Counted from the first letter of the stretch, positions 32,325-41,717 are shown. The stretch: DNA of 64,000 nucleotides from Bacillus cabrialesii (GCF_004124315.2 NZ_CP096889.1:1285001-1349000), one strand, 5' to 3'. Notes: generated from the letters alone by a model not told the origin. Translations and numbers: made by a program.

Positions 32325-32703
32325 TGATTTTCAGAACGAGCAGTTCTATAGCGGCACAGGCGGCAATTCCAATTGTATACGCTTCGATATCGCTCCATAA
32401 AAATCCATACCCCAGTACAAGTCCGCCAAGAGAAGTGTCTCTGATCCGGTCGATCCATTCGGCGTGGTACAGCTGGCTTATTTCAATGAAATAACAGAAA
32501 AAAAGACTAATCAGGCAAGTCTTCATTGTTTTCATCTTCTGAAATAGAAACCCGCATCCCGTAAAGATCATGGCGGCCCACAGCGAGTCCCCCAGATACG
32601 TATTGACGGTATCCGGCAGAACACTGGAGAATGCTCTAGATCCCAGCCCCAGTCCTATGATCAGCATAGTGAACGCTGCATATATCCATCGATTTCGCTT
32701 CAT
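32305..32703 (-). CDS. yjgA: DUF2809 membrane protein
   Basis: A 132-residue membrane protein of the DUF2809 family with four predicted helices ('WIYAAFTMLIIGLGLGSRAF', 'LWAAMIFTGCGFLF', 'LISLFFCYFIEISQLYH', 'LGGLVLGYGFLWSD'). The conserved family feature 'IEISQLYHAEWIDRIRDT' is present in the third and fourth segments. Function unknown. The converging yjfC shares its terminator. Confidence 0.85.
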   Translation of the reverse strand: MKRNRWIYAAFTMLIIGLGLGSRAFSSVLPDTVNTYLGDSLWAAMIFTGCGFLFQKMKTMKTCLISLFFCYFIEISQLYHAEWIDRIRDTSLGGLVLGYGFLWSDIEAYTIGIAACAAIELLVLKIKKRLNM

Positions 32704-32775
32704 TAGAAAATTGATACCCCGTCTCTGTTTTATCTCCCATGTATTGTAAGAAATATATCTTCTATTTGTCCAATA

Positions 32776-32802
32776 AAAAAGCGGCTGAACAGCCGCAAAA
32801 AG
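32776..32802. terminator. Terminator of yjgB
   Basis: AAAAAGCGGCTG-aa-CAGCCGCAAAAAG; on the minus strand it has a T-run on the distal side and lies just beyond the yjgB stop. Confidence 0.7.
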
Positions 32803-32804
32803 GT

Positions 32805-33380
32805 TTATTTTGCTTTAAGGTTTACATGGTCAGCGGACTGGTCCTTGCCAATGACAAAATGAAGTTCATATCGGCCTGTGTCATATACATAGTCGATTTC
32901 ATCGGTGAACGGGACGGTTAACACTCGGTTTGCGGGGCCTATTTCATTCTGCAGCACTTCCGGGGTAACACCGCCTAAATTCAGTTGCCGTTCCACACCG
33001 GTTCCAAAGTAGCGGATTTCTGAGATTGTCATGTCTTGATGATAAGAAAATCCGTAGCCCGGCTGGCCCATATCCCAGTGGTATAAATCAAACCGATTGT
33101 CTCCTCCAACAGGCCTTTCCGGTTCTCCTAATCTAGCATGGACATCGCCTTTTGTGCTTTTGTTGATAGTAAGGCCATGCGCCTGATGAGGCATTTCCCC
33201 TCTGTAAGCGGTGTTGTAAAGATTTTTGACAAGATTTGCGGCTGATTGGTTTGTATGTTCAGAGAGTGTGTTTGTTTGAGCTGCGGCCTTTGCCGGTGCT
33301 GAAAAGGACGCAGCCCCAAAGCCGGTAAAGGAGCTTGTTACTGCCGCTGCCGCAGTTATAGCGGAAATTGTTTTTTTCAT
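32805..33380 (-). CDS. yjgB: Exported DUF4309 protein
   Basis: A 191-residue secreted protein. 'MKKTISAITAAAAVTSSFTG' leads a signal peptide ending around ASFSAPAKAAAQ. The mature part is a DUF4309 domain ('TAYRGEMPHQAHGLTINKST', 'VHARLGEPERPVGGDNRFDL', 'YHWDMGQPGYGFSYHQDMTI'). The ATG at 33380 is used because gggaggg stands 6 bases before it. Function unknown; its position is fixed between yjgA and yjgC. Confidence 0.88.
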   Translation of the reverse strand: MKKTISAITAAAAVTSSFTGFGAASFSAPAKAAAQTNTLSEHTNQSAANLVKNLYNTAYRGEMPHQAHGLTINKSTKGDVHARLGEPERPVGGDNRFDLYHWDMGQPGYGFSYHQDMTISEIRYFGTGVERQLNLGGVTPEVLQNEIGPANRVLTVPFTDEIDYVYDTGRYELHFVIGKDQSADHVNLKAK

Positions 33381-33522
33381 GTCGATCCCTCCCTTTTCAT
33401 CTATCATTTCGTTACCCCATGTTTATGCAATAAAACATGTGAGTGGGCTTTGCATGTTTTATTGATCCCTTGTAAGGGAACAGAAATGGGTAATTCGGTA
33501 TATACACGAGCAAGAAAGGGGA

Positions 33523-36486
33523 ATGGAGATGGCTGAACAGAAAACAATCACAATAAACGGCGTTGAAATGGAAGCGTCCGAAGAACAGACGGTGCTGCAG
33601 CTTTTGAATAACAGTTCGATTGAAGTGCCGCAAGTTTGCTATCATCCAAGCTTAGGACCGATCGAAACATGCGATACGTGCATCGTCAGCATCAATGGCG
33701 AGCTGAAGAGATCGTGCTCAGCTGAATTAAAGGATGGGGATGTCATCGACACGCTCTCGCCTGATGTCAAAAAAGCGCAGATCATCGGGATGGACAAGAT
33801 TTTATATAATCATGAGCTTTATTGCACAGTTTGCGATTACAACAACGGGGGATGCGAAATACATAATACGGTGAAGGAAATGAAAATCAATCACCAAAGC
33901 ATCCCGTTTGACCAGAAGCCTTACCATAAGGATGAATCTCATCCATTTTACCGGTACGATCCAGATCAATGCATTTTGTGCGGCCGCTGTGTCGAAGCGT
34001 GCCAGGACGTTCAGGTTACTGAAACGCTGACTATTGACTGGGATCGGAAACGCCCGCGCGTCATTTGGGATAATGATGTGCCGATCAATGAATCGTCATG
34101 TGTGTCTTGCGGGCACTGTTCAACTGTCTGTCCGTGTAACGCGATGATGGAAAAAGGAATGGAAGGGGAAGCCGGATATTTAACAGGAATCAATAACGAA
34201 ACGCTGCGTCCGATGATCGAAATCACAAAAGGCGTTGAGACAGGATACGGCTCGATTCTCGCTATTTCTGATATGGAATCCGCCATGCGTGATGAACGAA
34301 TCAAGAAAACGAAAACCGTCTGCACGTATTGCGGAGTCGGCTGCAGCTTTGATGTCTGGACAAAGGGCAGAGACATACTGAAAGTCGAGCCGCAGGAGGA
34401 AGCGCCGGCCAACGGCATTTCCACCTGTGTGAAAGGAAAGTTCGGCTGGGATTTTGTAAATAGCGAGGAACGGCTGACAAAGCCGCTGATCCGCGAAGGC
34501 GATCGTTTCCGTGAAGCGGAATGGGAGGAAGCGTTATCTCTGATCGCCAGCAAGTTCACGGATGTAAAAGAAGAGTTTGGCCCGGATTCACTTGCCTTTA
34601 TTACCTCTTCTAAATGTACAAACGAAGAATCCTATCTCATGCAAAAGCTGGCCAGAGGAATCATCGGCACAAATAATGTGGATAACTGTTCGCGCTATTG
34701 CCAATCTCCTGCGACTGCCGGCCTGTTTCGGACAGTCGGTTACGGCGGTGACTCAGGATCAATTACAGATATCGGGCAAGCGGATCTTGTTTTGATTATC
34801 GGTTCGAACACGTCAGAATCGCATCCGGTCTTGTCCACTCGCATTAAACGGGCTCATAAGCTGAGAGGACAGAAAGTCATCGTAGCCGATATCAGAAAAC
34901 ACGAAATGGCAGAGCGCTCCGATTTATTTGTTCAGCCGCGTGCCGGATCGGATATCGTCTGGCTGAACGCCATCGCCAAATATTTGATTGAAAATGGCAA
35001 AGCCGATGAGCGCTTTTTGCGTGAAAGAGTAAATGGACGGGATGAATATGTGAAAAGCCTGGCACCATACACCCTTGAATATGCTGAGGAGAAAACCGGG
35101 ATTGATCAAGAAACCCTGATCCAAATGGCGGAGATGATTGGCCAAGCTGACAGTGTGTGCGCATTGTGGGCAATGGGCGTGACACAGCATATTGGCGGAA
35201 GCGACACGAGCACGGCAATCTCAAATTTGCTGCTTGTGACAGGAAACTATGGGAAGCCGGGTGCAGGCTCTTACCCATTGCGCGGCCATAATAACGTGCA
35301 GGGAGCAAGTGACTTCGGAAGCATGCCTGACAGACTGCCGGGCTATGAAAAAGTGACCGACGAACAAGTCCGCCAAAAATACGAGCGGGCGTGGGGTGTG
35401 CCGCTGCCGAAGGAGCCGGGCATGACCAACCATGAAATGATCGAAAAAATCCATTCCGGCCAGCTCAAAGCAATGTATGTAAAAGGTGAAGAAATGGGTC
35501 TGGTCGATTCGAATATCAATCATGTGCACGCCGCCTATGAAAAGCTTGATTTCTTTGTGGTGCAGGATATTTTCCTTTCACGTACAGCCGAGTTTGCTAA
35601 TGTTGTTCTTCCTGCGAGCCCGAGCCTTGAAAAAGAAGGAACCTTTACAAACACAGAACGCCGAATTCAGCGGCTGTATCAGGTGTTTGAACCGCTGGGC
35701 GAATCAAAGCCCGACTGGCAGATTATTATGGAGGTAGCCAATAAGCTTGGCGCCGGCTGGCACTATGAGCACCCTGGAGACATTATGGAGGAGGCAGCCA
35801 TGCTGTCGCCGATTTATGCCGGCGTCAACTATGAATGCCTTGAAGGCTACAATTCCTTGCAATGGCCTGTAAGCGCTGATGGAAAGGATTCGCCTTTACT
35901 CTTTACAGATCGCTTCCCTTTCCCGGACGGCAAGGCTATTCTCTACCCTGTTCAGTGGACAGAGCCTGAAGAGTTCGGTGAGGAATATGACATCCACGTC
36001 AACAATGGGCGGCTCTTAGAGCATTTCCACGAAGGGAATCTGACCTACAAATCAAAAGGGATCTCGAAGAAAACACCGGAAGTGTTCTTAGAAATATCTC
36101 CTGAACTAGCGGCAGAGCGGGGAATTCAGGACGGAACCCTTGTCAGACTCACATCGCCTTTCGGAAATGTCAAAGTGAAGTGCCTGATCACTGATCGTGT
36201 CAAAGGGAAGGAAGTGTATTTGCCAATGAACGATTCAGGAGAAGCGGCGATTAACCTGTTGACAGGCAGTCATGCCGATAAGGATACTGATACGCCTGCA
36301 TACAAAGAAACATCGGCCAAAATGGAAATTTTGAAGCGTGAAGGAACCAATCCGCTCCCTAAGATCAATCACCGCAACGGCAATCCGCAGCCGCAAATCG
36401 GTGTGCAGATACAAAAGAAATGGGCGCGGAAGGATTATATTTTCCCTGGCGACGCAGTGAAAAGGGGGATTGGGCATAATGGCTAA
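33523..36486 (+). CDS. yjgC: Formate dehydrogenase-like molybdopterin oxidoreductase
   Basis: A 987-residue FdhF-type protein. Domains in order are a [2Fe-2S] ferredoxin domain at residues 1-80 ('CYHPSLGPIETCDTC'), two [4Fe-4S] ferredoxin motifs ('CILCGRCVEAC' near 147, 'CVSCGHCSTVCPC' near 190), the [4Fe-4S]-Mo/W-bisMGD core from about 265 ('VCTYCGVGCSFDVW'), and the C-terminal molybdopterin dinucleotide-binding domain ('NNGRLLEHFHEGNLT'). The active site is Cys in 'NCSRYCQSPATAG', with no selenocysteine. Cytosolic; no Tat signal. The gene overlaps yjgD by 8 bases. It is probably a formate dehydrogenase, but electron partner and substrate are unproven. Confidence 0.94.
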   Translation: MEMAEQKTITINGVEMEASEEQTVLQLLNNSSIEVPQVCYHPSLGPIETCDTCIVSINGELKRSCSAELKDGDVIDTLSPDVKKAQIIGMDKILYNHELYCTVCDYNNGGCEIHNTVKEMKINHQSIPFDQKPYHKDESHPFYRYDPDQCILCGRCVEACQDVQVTETLTIDWDRKRPRVIWDNDVPINESSCVSCGHCSTVCPCNAMMEKGMEGEAGYLTGINNETLRPMIEITKGVETGYGSILAISDMESAMRDERIKKTKTVCTYCGVGCSFDVWTKGRDILKVEPQEEAPANGISTCVKGKFGWDFVNSEERLTKPLIREGDRFREAEWEEALSLIASKFTDVKEEFGPDSLAFITSSKCTNEESYLMQKLARGIIGTNNVDNCSRYCQSPATAGLFRTVGYGGDSGSITDIGQADLVLIIGSNTSESHPVLSTRIKRAHKLRGQKVIVADIRKHEMAERSDLFVQPRAGSDIVWLNAIAKYLIENGKADERFLRERVNGRDEYVKSLAPYTLEYAEEKTGIDQETLIQMAEMIGQADSVCALWAMGVTQHIGGSDTSTAISNLLLVTGNYGKPGAGSYPLRGHNNVQGASDFGSMPDRLPGYEKVTDEQVRQKYERAWGVPLPKEPGMTNHEMIEKIHSGQLKAMYVKGEEMGLVDSNINHVHAAYEKLDFFVVQDIFLSRTAEFANVVLPASPSLEKEGTFTNTERRIQRLYQVFEPLGESKPDWQIIMEVANKLGAGWHYEHPGDIMEEAAMLSPIYAGVNYECLEGYNSLQWPVSADGKDSPLLFTDRFPFPDGKAILYPVQWTEPEEFGEEYDIHVNNGRLLEHFHEGNLTYKSKGISKKTPEVFLEISPELAAERGIQDGTLVRLTSPFGNVKVKCLITDRVKGKEVYLPMNDSGEAAINLLTGSHADKDTDTPAYKETSAKMEILKREGTNPLPKINHRNGNPQPQIGVQIQKKWARKDYIFPGDAVKRGIGHNG

Positions 36487-37039
36487 AGCGATTAAACGAA
36501 TTCAGAAAATCGAGGTAACGGAAGAGGATCAGCGAAAGCGTGATTTGCGAGAAATTGAAGATGCTCTAGTCGATCATAAAGAAGCGATTCTCGAAACCTT
36601 GCATATGCTGGGCCATATGAACGAGCGCGGTGTCCTGCCGTTGCTCCGCGGCCTTTTTGGGCAAGGTGATAAAGTTCTTGATATCCTGGTGAAAAAGGCA
36701 GATACAGAGGAAACGGCCAACACGCTTAAAAATCTGCTTCTTCTGTTTGGGACGCTCGGCATGCTGGACGTGAAACAGCTGGAGCCTCTTATTTTGAAAG
36801 TGAATGCAGGTGTGGCAAGCGCTGTGGAACAGAAAAACAGCGAAGAAAAGACAGGTTATTTTGATATTATCCGCTCGCTCAAAGACCCGGAAATCAACAA
36901 ATCAATTACACTGCTCTTTTCCTTTTTAAAAGGAATGGGACAAGACACCAATGAGCTGGAACGCACGACGCAGCCTCCGGAGCACCAAAAACACCATCAG
37001 GAACCCCGAGAGAAAAGAGGAATGAATAAGCGAGATTGA
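36479..37039 (+). CDS. yjgD: DUF1641 protein, partner of the formate dehydrogenase
   Basis: A 186-residue DUF1641 helical protein ('LHMLGHMNERGVLPLLRGLF', 'LLLLFGTLGMLDVKQLEPLI'). It overlaps yjgC, and ATG 36479 has aaaaggggg 8-9 bases upstream. DUF1641 proteins accompany molybdopterin oxidoreductases; the other member of this family in the window, yjlC, precedes ndh, so a role with respiratory dehydrogenases is likely. The carboxyl tail is rich in His and Gln. No catalytic motif is seen. Confidence 0.9.
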   Translation: MAKAIKRIQKIEVTEEDQRKRDLREIEDALVDHKEAILETLHMLGHMNERGVLPLLRGLFGQGDKVLDILVKKADTEETANTLKNLLLLFGTLGMLDVKQLEPLILKVNAGVASAVEQKNSEEKTGYFDIIRSLKDPEINKSITLLFSFLKGMGQDTNELERTTQPPEHQKHHQEPREKRGMNKRD

Positions 37040-37041
37040 TC

Positions 37042-37078
37042 ACCCGCCCGAGCTGGCAGCCGCCAGCTCGGGTTTTTT
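37042..37078 (+). terminator. Terminator of the yjgCD operon
   Basis: CCCGAGCTGGC-agcc-GCCAGCTCGGGTTTTTT: a perfect 11-bp stem and T-run. Confidence 0.95.
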
Positions 37079-37236
37079 GATGAAAAGGTCTAATGAACTA
37101 GTAAAAAATGTTCAAATTCTAGTAAAAAGTAAGTTTATAACGAATGAGATAGAAATAATCGTTACTTTCTTACCTGTTAAGAAAAGGAAAAATCTGATTA
37201 TAATAGAAATCGATTACTTTAGATGGAGGAACAGTC

Positions 37237-37878
37237 ATGAAAAAAGTCTTATTGCTATTGTTTGTCTTGACGATCGGGTTTGCGCTTTCCGCGTGCAGCC
37301 AATCAAGCGATGCATCAGAGAAGGAAAAACCGAAAGAAAAAAAATCGCAAGAAGAGCTTGAAAAGGAACTTGATAAGGAACTGAAAAAAGGCGGTGAGCC
37401 GAAGATCAAAAAAGATGATCAAATACATAAAATAGGAGAAACGTTTAAAGCAGGACATACGAATTTTACAGTGAATAAAGTTGATAGAGTGCAAAAAGGT
37501 GAATATTCCGAATTTGGAGGAGCTGTAGACTCGAAGCCAAAAACAATAAAAGATAATGAGGAACGGCTCATTATAGAAGTTACGATAGAAAACATAGGGA
37601 AAGATTCAATGCAATACAATTTTCTCGGATTAGACTTAAAAGACAAGAAAAATCAATCAGTCCGGCCAGTTTTTTCAATAGAAGAGAAGGGCAGGATTCT
37701 TATGGCAGGAACACTGACATCAGGGAAAAAGGTTACAGGTGTACTCAGTTATGTCATCCCTAAAGGAGAACAGAAACATTACACACTGGTATATAATCCG
37801 TTTTTAGCTGATACAAATAGCAGTAATACTGAAGAGAGAGTAAAGGACAATATTGATTACTTGGTGAAATTAGATTAG
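37237..37878 (+). CDS. yjhA: DUF4352 lipoprotein
   Basis: A 213-residue lipoprotein. 'VLLLLFVLTIGFALSACSQ' ends in lipobox LSAC. A Lys/Glu-rich linker (residues 27-70) is followed by a DUF4352-type beta-sandwich ('TFKAGHTNFTVNKVDRVQKG', 'RLIIEVTIENIGKDSMQYNF', 'VTGVLSYVIPKGEQKHYTLV'). ATG is preceded by gatggagga. Such domains are immunoglobulin-like and often bind partner proteins at the cell surface. Function unknown. Confidence 0.9.
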   Translation: MKKVLLLLFVLTIGFALSACSQSSDASEKEKPKEKKSQEELEKELDKELKKGGEPKIKKDDQIHKIGETFKAGHTNFTVNKVDRVQKGEYSEFGGAVDSKPKTIKDNEERLIIEVTIENIGKDSMQYNFLGLDLKDKKNQSVRPVFSIEEKGRILMAGTLTSGKKVTGVLSYVIPKGEQKHYTLVYNPFLADTNSSNTEERVKDNIDYLVKLD

Positions 37879-37891
37879 TACTTGATTTGCA

Positions 37892-37927
37892 GTTAGCACG
37901 TTTTCATAAGTGAAACGTGCATTTTTT
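37892..37927 (+). terminator. Terminator of yjhA
   Basis: GCACGTTTTCA-taag-TGAAACGTGCATTTTTT, 14 bases after the stop. Confidence 0.85.
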
Positions 37928-37951
37928 ATAGTTTAAAATTAACGTGAAAGG

Positions 37952-38581
37952 ATGAGTGACAAAGTGCAAACCAAATGGCTGGAACGGGCGCAGCGGATTC
38001 AGGCAGTTGCGCAGGCGGGGCTCGCTTTTTCCAAGGATGTGTATGATAGGGAAAGGTACGAGGAGCTGATGAGGCTGAGCCAAGAGATGATGGCGGATTA
38101 CTCGCAGACAGACATTGAACTTATCACTGATTTATGGAATGGGGAGAGCGGCTATCCGACACCGAAAGCGGATGTTCGCGGCGCGGTATTTCGAGAGAAT
38201 CAGATTTTGCTTGTTCGGGAGAAGCATGATGAGCTGTGGTCGCTCCCGGGCGGATTTTGCGAGATTGGTTTATCACCGGCTGAAAATGCGGTCAAGGAAA
38301 TCAAAGAAGAGTCGGGGTACGATACAGAACCGTCTCGATTGCTGGCCGTGCTGGACAGCCAAAAGCACCCTCATCCGCCTCAGCCTTACCATTACTATAA
38401 GATCTTCATTGAATGCAGCATAACAGGCGATCAGGGGGAAATAGGAATTGAGACGAATCACGCCGCTTTTTTTTCGGAAGACAGGCTCCCGCCGCTTTCT
38501 CCAAAACGAAACACACCATCCCAGCTCAGCATGCTGTTTGACTTTCGGCGCCATCCGGACAAGAAAACGATATTTGACTAA
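37952..38581 (+). CDS. yjhB: Nudix hydrolase (putative ADP-ribose pyrophosphatase)
   Basis: A 209-residue Nudix enzyme of the DUF4743/NUDIX-N type. A helical N-terminal extension of about 65 residues ('RAQRIQAVAQAGLAFSKDVY') precedes the Nudix fold. The Nudix box is 'GGFCEIGLSPAENAVKEIKE' followed by ESGY; the usual Arg-Glu pair is Lys-Glu here. It hydrolyses nucleoside diphosphate-X compounds, ADP-ribose being the annotated guess. A GTG at 37964 would be better spaced from aaaggatgag than the ATG at 37952. Confidence 0.88.
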   Translation: MSDKVQTKWLERAQRIQAVAQAGLAFSKDVYDRERYEELMRLSQEMMADYSQTDIELITDLWNGESGYPTPKADVRGAVFRENQILLVREKHDELWSLPGGFCEIGLSPAENAVKEIKEESGYDTEPSRLLAVLDSQKHPHPPQPYHYYKIFIECSITGDQGEIGIETNHAAFFSEDRLPPLSPKRNTPSQLSMLFDFRRHPDKKTIFD

Positions 38582-38587
38582 ACAAAG

Positions 38588-38617
38588 AAAGAGCCGAGAA
38601 GGCTCTTTCTTTTTTAA
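38588..38617. terminator. Terminator between yjhB and yjiA
   Basis: AAAGAGCC-gag-AAGGCTCTTTCTTTTTT between converging genes. Confidence 0.75.
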
Positions 38618-38892
38618 AGTGCGATATGTTTTTCACTGGCGAGTTTCATAAGGGTCAAAATAGAATCGGCCTGTTTATGGCCGAGTTTTTGCTTTAATTG
38701 GTTTTCTTCAACTAATTTGCTGCCGTAAATCTCGACAGAGGCTTTGTCGACGACAGTATGCCAGTTTTCCTGATGTTTTCCTTCAACAAGCGGTTTTTCA
38801 TGTCTCTCCGAAAAAGAGAACACAAATAATACAAATGCAAGTGAAAGCAGGATGCCGACAACTTGTTTTTTGAAATCAGTCTGTGCTGTCAT
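38614..38892 (-). CDS. yjiA: YjiA, small membrane-anchored protein
   Basis: A 92-residue protein with an N-terminal membrane helix 'VVGILLSLAFVLFVFSFSER' followed by a charged extracellular or cytosolic domain ('VDKASVEIYGSKLVEENQLK', 'LGHKQADSILTLMKLA'). An aaggaga site lies 8 bases before the ATG. It converges with yjhB and is divergent from the yjiB leader. Function unknown. Confidence 0.82.
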   Translation of the reverse strand: MTAQTDFKKQVVGILLSLAFVLFVFSFSERHEKPLVEGKHQENWHTVVDKASVEIYGSKLVEENQLKQKLGHKQADSILTLMKLASEKHIAL

Positions 38893-39281
38893 GTTGTTCT
38901 CTCCTTCACCTTTTACCTTCTATTTAAACATAGAATCAGCTTGCTTTATATAATGGAAAAGTCATTTTTGGGGTTAGTGCTATTGGTTGAAAATAGGGGT
39001 GCTTTCGGTTGGAGTGTGTGCAATTGAATGCATATTGAATGTACATGCTTATGCCTAAGGTCACGTTGTGAGCCAAAGCGGCAGTGCAGAATAGAAAAAA
39101 ATTGAAAGATTATGGTAAGATGAACGAAATTCGAGGGGGAATATATGATGCCTGCATCGGACATCATGATCGCCTGCCTGCTGTTATCAATCTGTCTATA
39201 TTTGATTGTCCCTCTCTTTTTCGAAAGCGGGAGGTGAGAAGAACGTCAATTGCTGAATTCTTTCAAGGGGAGTGACAATGC
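38893..39281. other. 389-bp region upstream of yjiB
   Basis: It contains promoters for yjiA and yjiB by position and a short frame at 39145-39237. Nothing else is recognised. Confidence 0.5.
39145..39237 (+). CDS. Possible 30-residue single-pass membrane peptide
   Basis: ATG ATG start with a good cgaggggga site 5-8 bases upstream. The peptide reads 'MMPASDIMIACLLLSICLYL' and continues to a short polar tail ending ESGR. One membrane helix with an acidic/basic tail resembles KdpF-type or other small membrane peptides. It ends 44 bp before yjiB, so it may be the first gene of that transcript. Not in usual annotations because of size. Confidence 0.5.
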   Translation: MMPASDIMIACLLLSICLYLIVPLFFESGR

Positions 39282-40472
39282 ATGAATGTGTTAAACCGCC
39301 GGCAAGCCTTGCAGCGAGCGCTGCTCAATGGAAAAAACAAACAGGACGCTTATCATCCGTTTCCGTGGTACGAATCGATGAGAAAGGAAGCCCCTGTTTC
39401 CTTTGATGAAGAAAATCAAGTATGGAGCGTTTTTCTTTATGATGATGTCAAAAAAGTCATTGGGGATAAAGAGCTGTTTTCCAGTTATATGCCGCAGCAG
39501 TCCAGCTCTATTGGAAATTCCATCATTAACATGGACCCGCCGAGGCATACGCAAATCCGTTCTGTCGTGAATAAAGCGTTCACGCCGCGTGTGATGAAGC
39601 AGTGGGAGCCGAGAATTCAGGAAATCACAGATGAACTGATTCGAAAATTTCAGGGGCAGAGCGAGTTTGATCTTGTTCACGATTTTTCATACCCGCTTCC
39701 GGTGATCGTGATATCTGAGCTGCTGGGAGTGCCTTCGGAGCATATGGATCAGTTTAAAGAATGGTCTGATCTTCTGGTCAGCACACCGAAGGATAAAAGT
39801 GAAGAGGCTGAAAAAGCCTTTTTGGAAGAACGAAACAAGTGCGAGGAAGAACTGGCCGCGTTTTTTGCCGGCATCATAGAAGAAAAGCGGAACAAACCGG
39901 GACAGGACATCATTTCCATTTTAGTGGAAGCGGAAGAAACAGGCGAGAAGCTGACCGGAGAAGAGCTGATTCCGTTTTGCACGCTGCTCTTGGTGGCCGG
40001 GAATGAAACCACCACAAACCTGATTTCAAACGCGATGTACAGCATATTAGAAACGCCGGATATATACGATGACCTGCGCAGCCATCCTGAACTGATGCCT
40101 CAGGCAGTCGAGGAGGCCCTGCGTTTCAGGGCGCCTGCACCGGTTTTAAGGCGTATTGCCAAACGAGATACAGAGATCGGGGGGCGTCTCATTAAAAAAG
40201 ACGATATGGTTCTGGCTTTTGTGGCATCGGCAAATCGCGATGAAGCGAAGTTTGACAGGCCGCACATGTTTGATATCCGCCGCCATCCCAATCCGCATAT
40301 CGCGTTTGGACACGGCGTCCATTTTTGTCTTGGAGCGCCGCTTGCCCGTCTTGAAGCAAATATCGCGTTAACGTCTTTGATTTCTGCTTTTTCTCATATG
40401 GAATGCGTCAGTATTACACCGATTGAAAACAGCGTGATATACGGATTAAAGAGCTTCCGTGTGAAAATGTAA
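39282..40472 (+). CDS. yjiB: Cytochrome P450 CYP109B1
   Basis: A 396-residue soluble bacterial P450. The I-helix oxygen-binding motif is 'LLLVAGNETTTNLISN', the ExxR motif is 'EALRFRAPAPVLRR', and the heme-thiolate loop is 'FGHGVHFCLGAPLARLE' with Cys near residue 351. CYP109B1 hydroxylates fatty acids, terpenoids and other hydrophobic compounds in vitro; redox partners are not encoded here. The ATG has aaggggag upstream. It is followed 22 bp on by a glycosyltransferase, so the pair could oxidise and then glycosylate a small molecule. Confidence 0.96.
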   Translation: MNVLNRRQALQRALLNGKNKQDAYHPFPWYESMRKEAPVSFDEENQVWSVFLYDDVKKVIGDKELFSSYMPQQSSSIGNSIINMDPPRHTQIRSVVNKAFTPRVMKQWEPRIQEITDELIRKFQGQSEFDLVHDFSYPLPVIVISELLGVPSEHMDQFKEWSDLLVSTPKDKSEEAEKAFLEERNKCEEELAAFFAGIIEEKRNKPGQDIISILVEAEETGEKLTGEELIPFCTLLLVAGNETTTNLISNAMYSILETPDIYDDLRSHPELMPQAVEEALRFRAPAPVLRRIAKRDTEIGGRLIKKDDMVLAFVASANRDEAKFDRPHMFDIRRHPNPHIAFGHGVHFCLGAPLARLEANIALTSLISAFSHMECVSITPIENSVIYGLKSFRVKM

Positions 40473-40494
40473 TAGATAAGGAGAATGGAGATTC

Positions 40495-41673
40495 ATGAAA
40501 AAACACCATATTTCGATGATCAATATCCCGGCGTACGGGCATGTCAATCCTACGCTTGCATTAGTGGAGAAGCTGTGTGAGAAAGGGCATCGTGTTACGT
40601 ATGCGACGACTGAGGAGTTTGCGCCCGCTGTTCAGAAAGCAGGTGGAGAAGCATTGATCTATCATACTTCCTTGAATATTGATCCTAAGCAAATCAGGGA
40701 GAGGATTGAAAAGAATGAAACGACGCTCAACCTTTTGAAAGAATCACTTAGCATTCTTCCGCAGCTTGAGGAGTTATATCAGGATGATCAGCCAGATATG
40801 GTCATCTATGATTTTATCGCGCTGGCGGGAAAATTGTTTGCAGACAAGCTTAATGTACCAGTTGTCAAGCTTTGTTCATCATATGCCCAAAATGAATCCT
40901 TTCAGTTCGGAAGTGAAGAGATGCTGAAAAAAATAAGAGAAGCAGAGGCTGAATTTAAAGCTTATTTGGAGCAAGAGCAATTGCCGGCTGTTTCTTTTGA
41001 GCAATTAGCTGTGCCGGAAGCATTAAATATCGTCTTTATGCCGAAGTCTTTTCAGATTCAGAACGAGACGTTTGATGACCGTTTCTGTTTTGTCGGCCCA
41101 TCTCTTGGAAAACGGACGGCACAGGAAAGCTTGTCGATTGAAAAGGATGATCGCCCGGTTATGCTGATTTCATTGGGAACGGCGTTTAACGCATGGCCGG
41201 AATTTTACAAGATGTGCATTGACGCATTTAGGGAGTCTTCATGGCAAGTGATCATGTCGGTCGGGAAAACGATAGATCCTGAGAGCCTGGGAGATATCCC
41301 TGATCACTTTACCATTCGCCAAAGCGTGCCGCAGCTTGAGGTATTGGAGAAAGCCGATTTGTTTATTTCTCATGGCGGGATGAACAGTACGATGGAGGCG
41401 ATGAATGCAGGTGTGCCCCTTGTCGTTATTCCGCAAATGTATGAGCAGGAGCTCACCGCAAAGCGTGTCGATGATTTAGGGCTCGGCGTTTATTTGCCGA
41501 CAGAAGAAGTGACGGTTTCCAGGCTGCAGGAAGCGGTACAGGCTGTATCCGGCGATCGAGAGGTGCTCAGCCGCGTCAAGAATATGCAAAAGGATGTAAA
41601 AGAAGCAGGCGGAGCGGAGCGTGCGGCTGCTGCGATTGAAGCGTTTATGAAAAAATCCGCTGTGCCGCAGTAA
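40495..41673 (+). CDS. yjiC: UDP-glycosyltransferase (MGT family)
   Basis: A 392-residue GT1 macrolide-type glycosyltransferase. The acceptor domain starts 'ISMINIPAYGHVNPTLALVE'. The donor-binding domain holds 'MLISLGTAFNAWPEFYKMCI' and 'VPQLEVLEKADLFISHGGMN', then 'VVIPQMYEQELTAKRVDDLG', the PSPG-like motif. YjiC of B. subtilis glucosylates many flavonoids and other aglycones in vitro. It is cotranscribed with yjiB judging by the 22-bp gap and aggagaa site. Terminator follows. Confidence 0.95.
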   Translation: MKKHHISMINIPAYGHVNPTLALVEKLCEKGHRVTYATTEEFAPAVQKAGGEALIYHTSLNIDPKQIRERIEKNETTLNLLKESLSILPQLEELYQDDQPDMVIYDFIALAGKLFADKLNVPVVKLCSSYAQNESFQFGSEEMLKKIREAEAEFKAYLEQEQLPAVSFEQLAVPEALNIVFMPKSFQIQNETFDDRFCFVGPSLGKRTAQESLSIEKDDRPVMLISLGTAFNAWPEFYKMCIDAFRESSWQVIMSVGKTIDPESLGDIPDHFTIRQSVPQLEVLEKADLFISHGGMNSTMEAMNAGVPLVVIPQMYEQELTAKRVDDLGLGVYLPTEEVTVSRLQEAVQAVSGDREVLSRVKNMQKDVKEAGGAERAAAAIEAFMKKSAVPQ

Positions 41674-41681
41674 ATCACAAA

Positions 41682-41716
41682 ACCGAAATCAAAAATTCGA
41701 TTTCGGTTTTTTTTTG
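41682..41716. terminator. Terminator after yjiC
   Basis: AAAACCGAAATC-aaaaatt-CGATTTCGGTTTTTTTTT, usable from both sides. Confidence 0.9.
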
Positions 41717-41717
41717 T

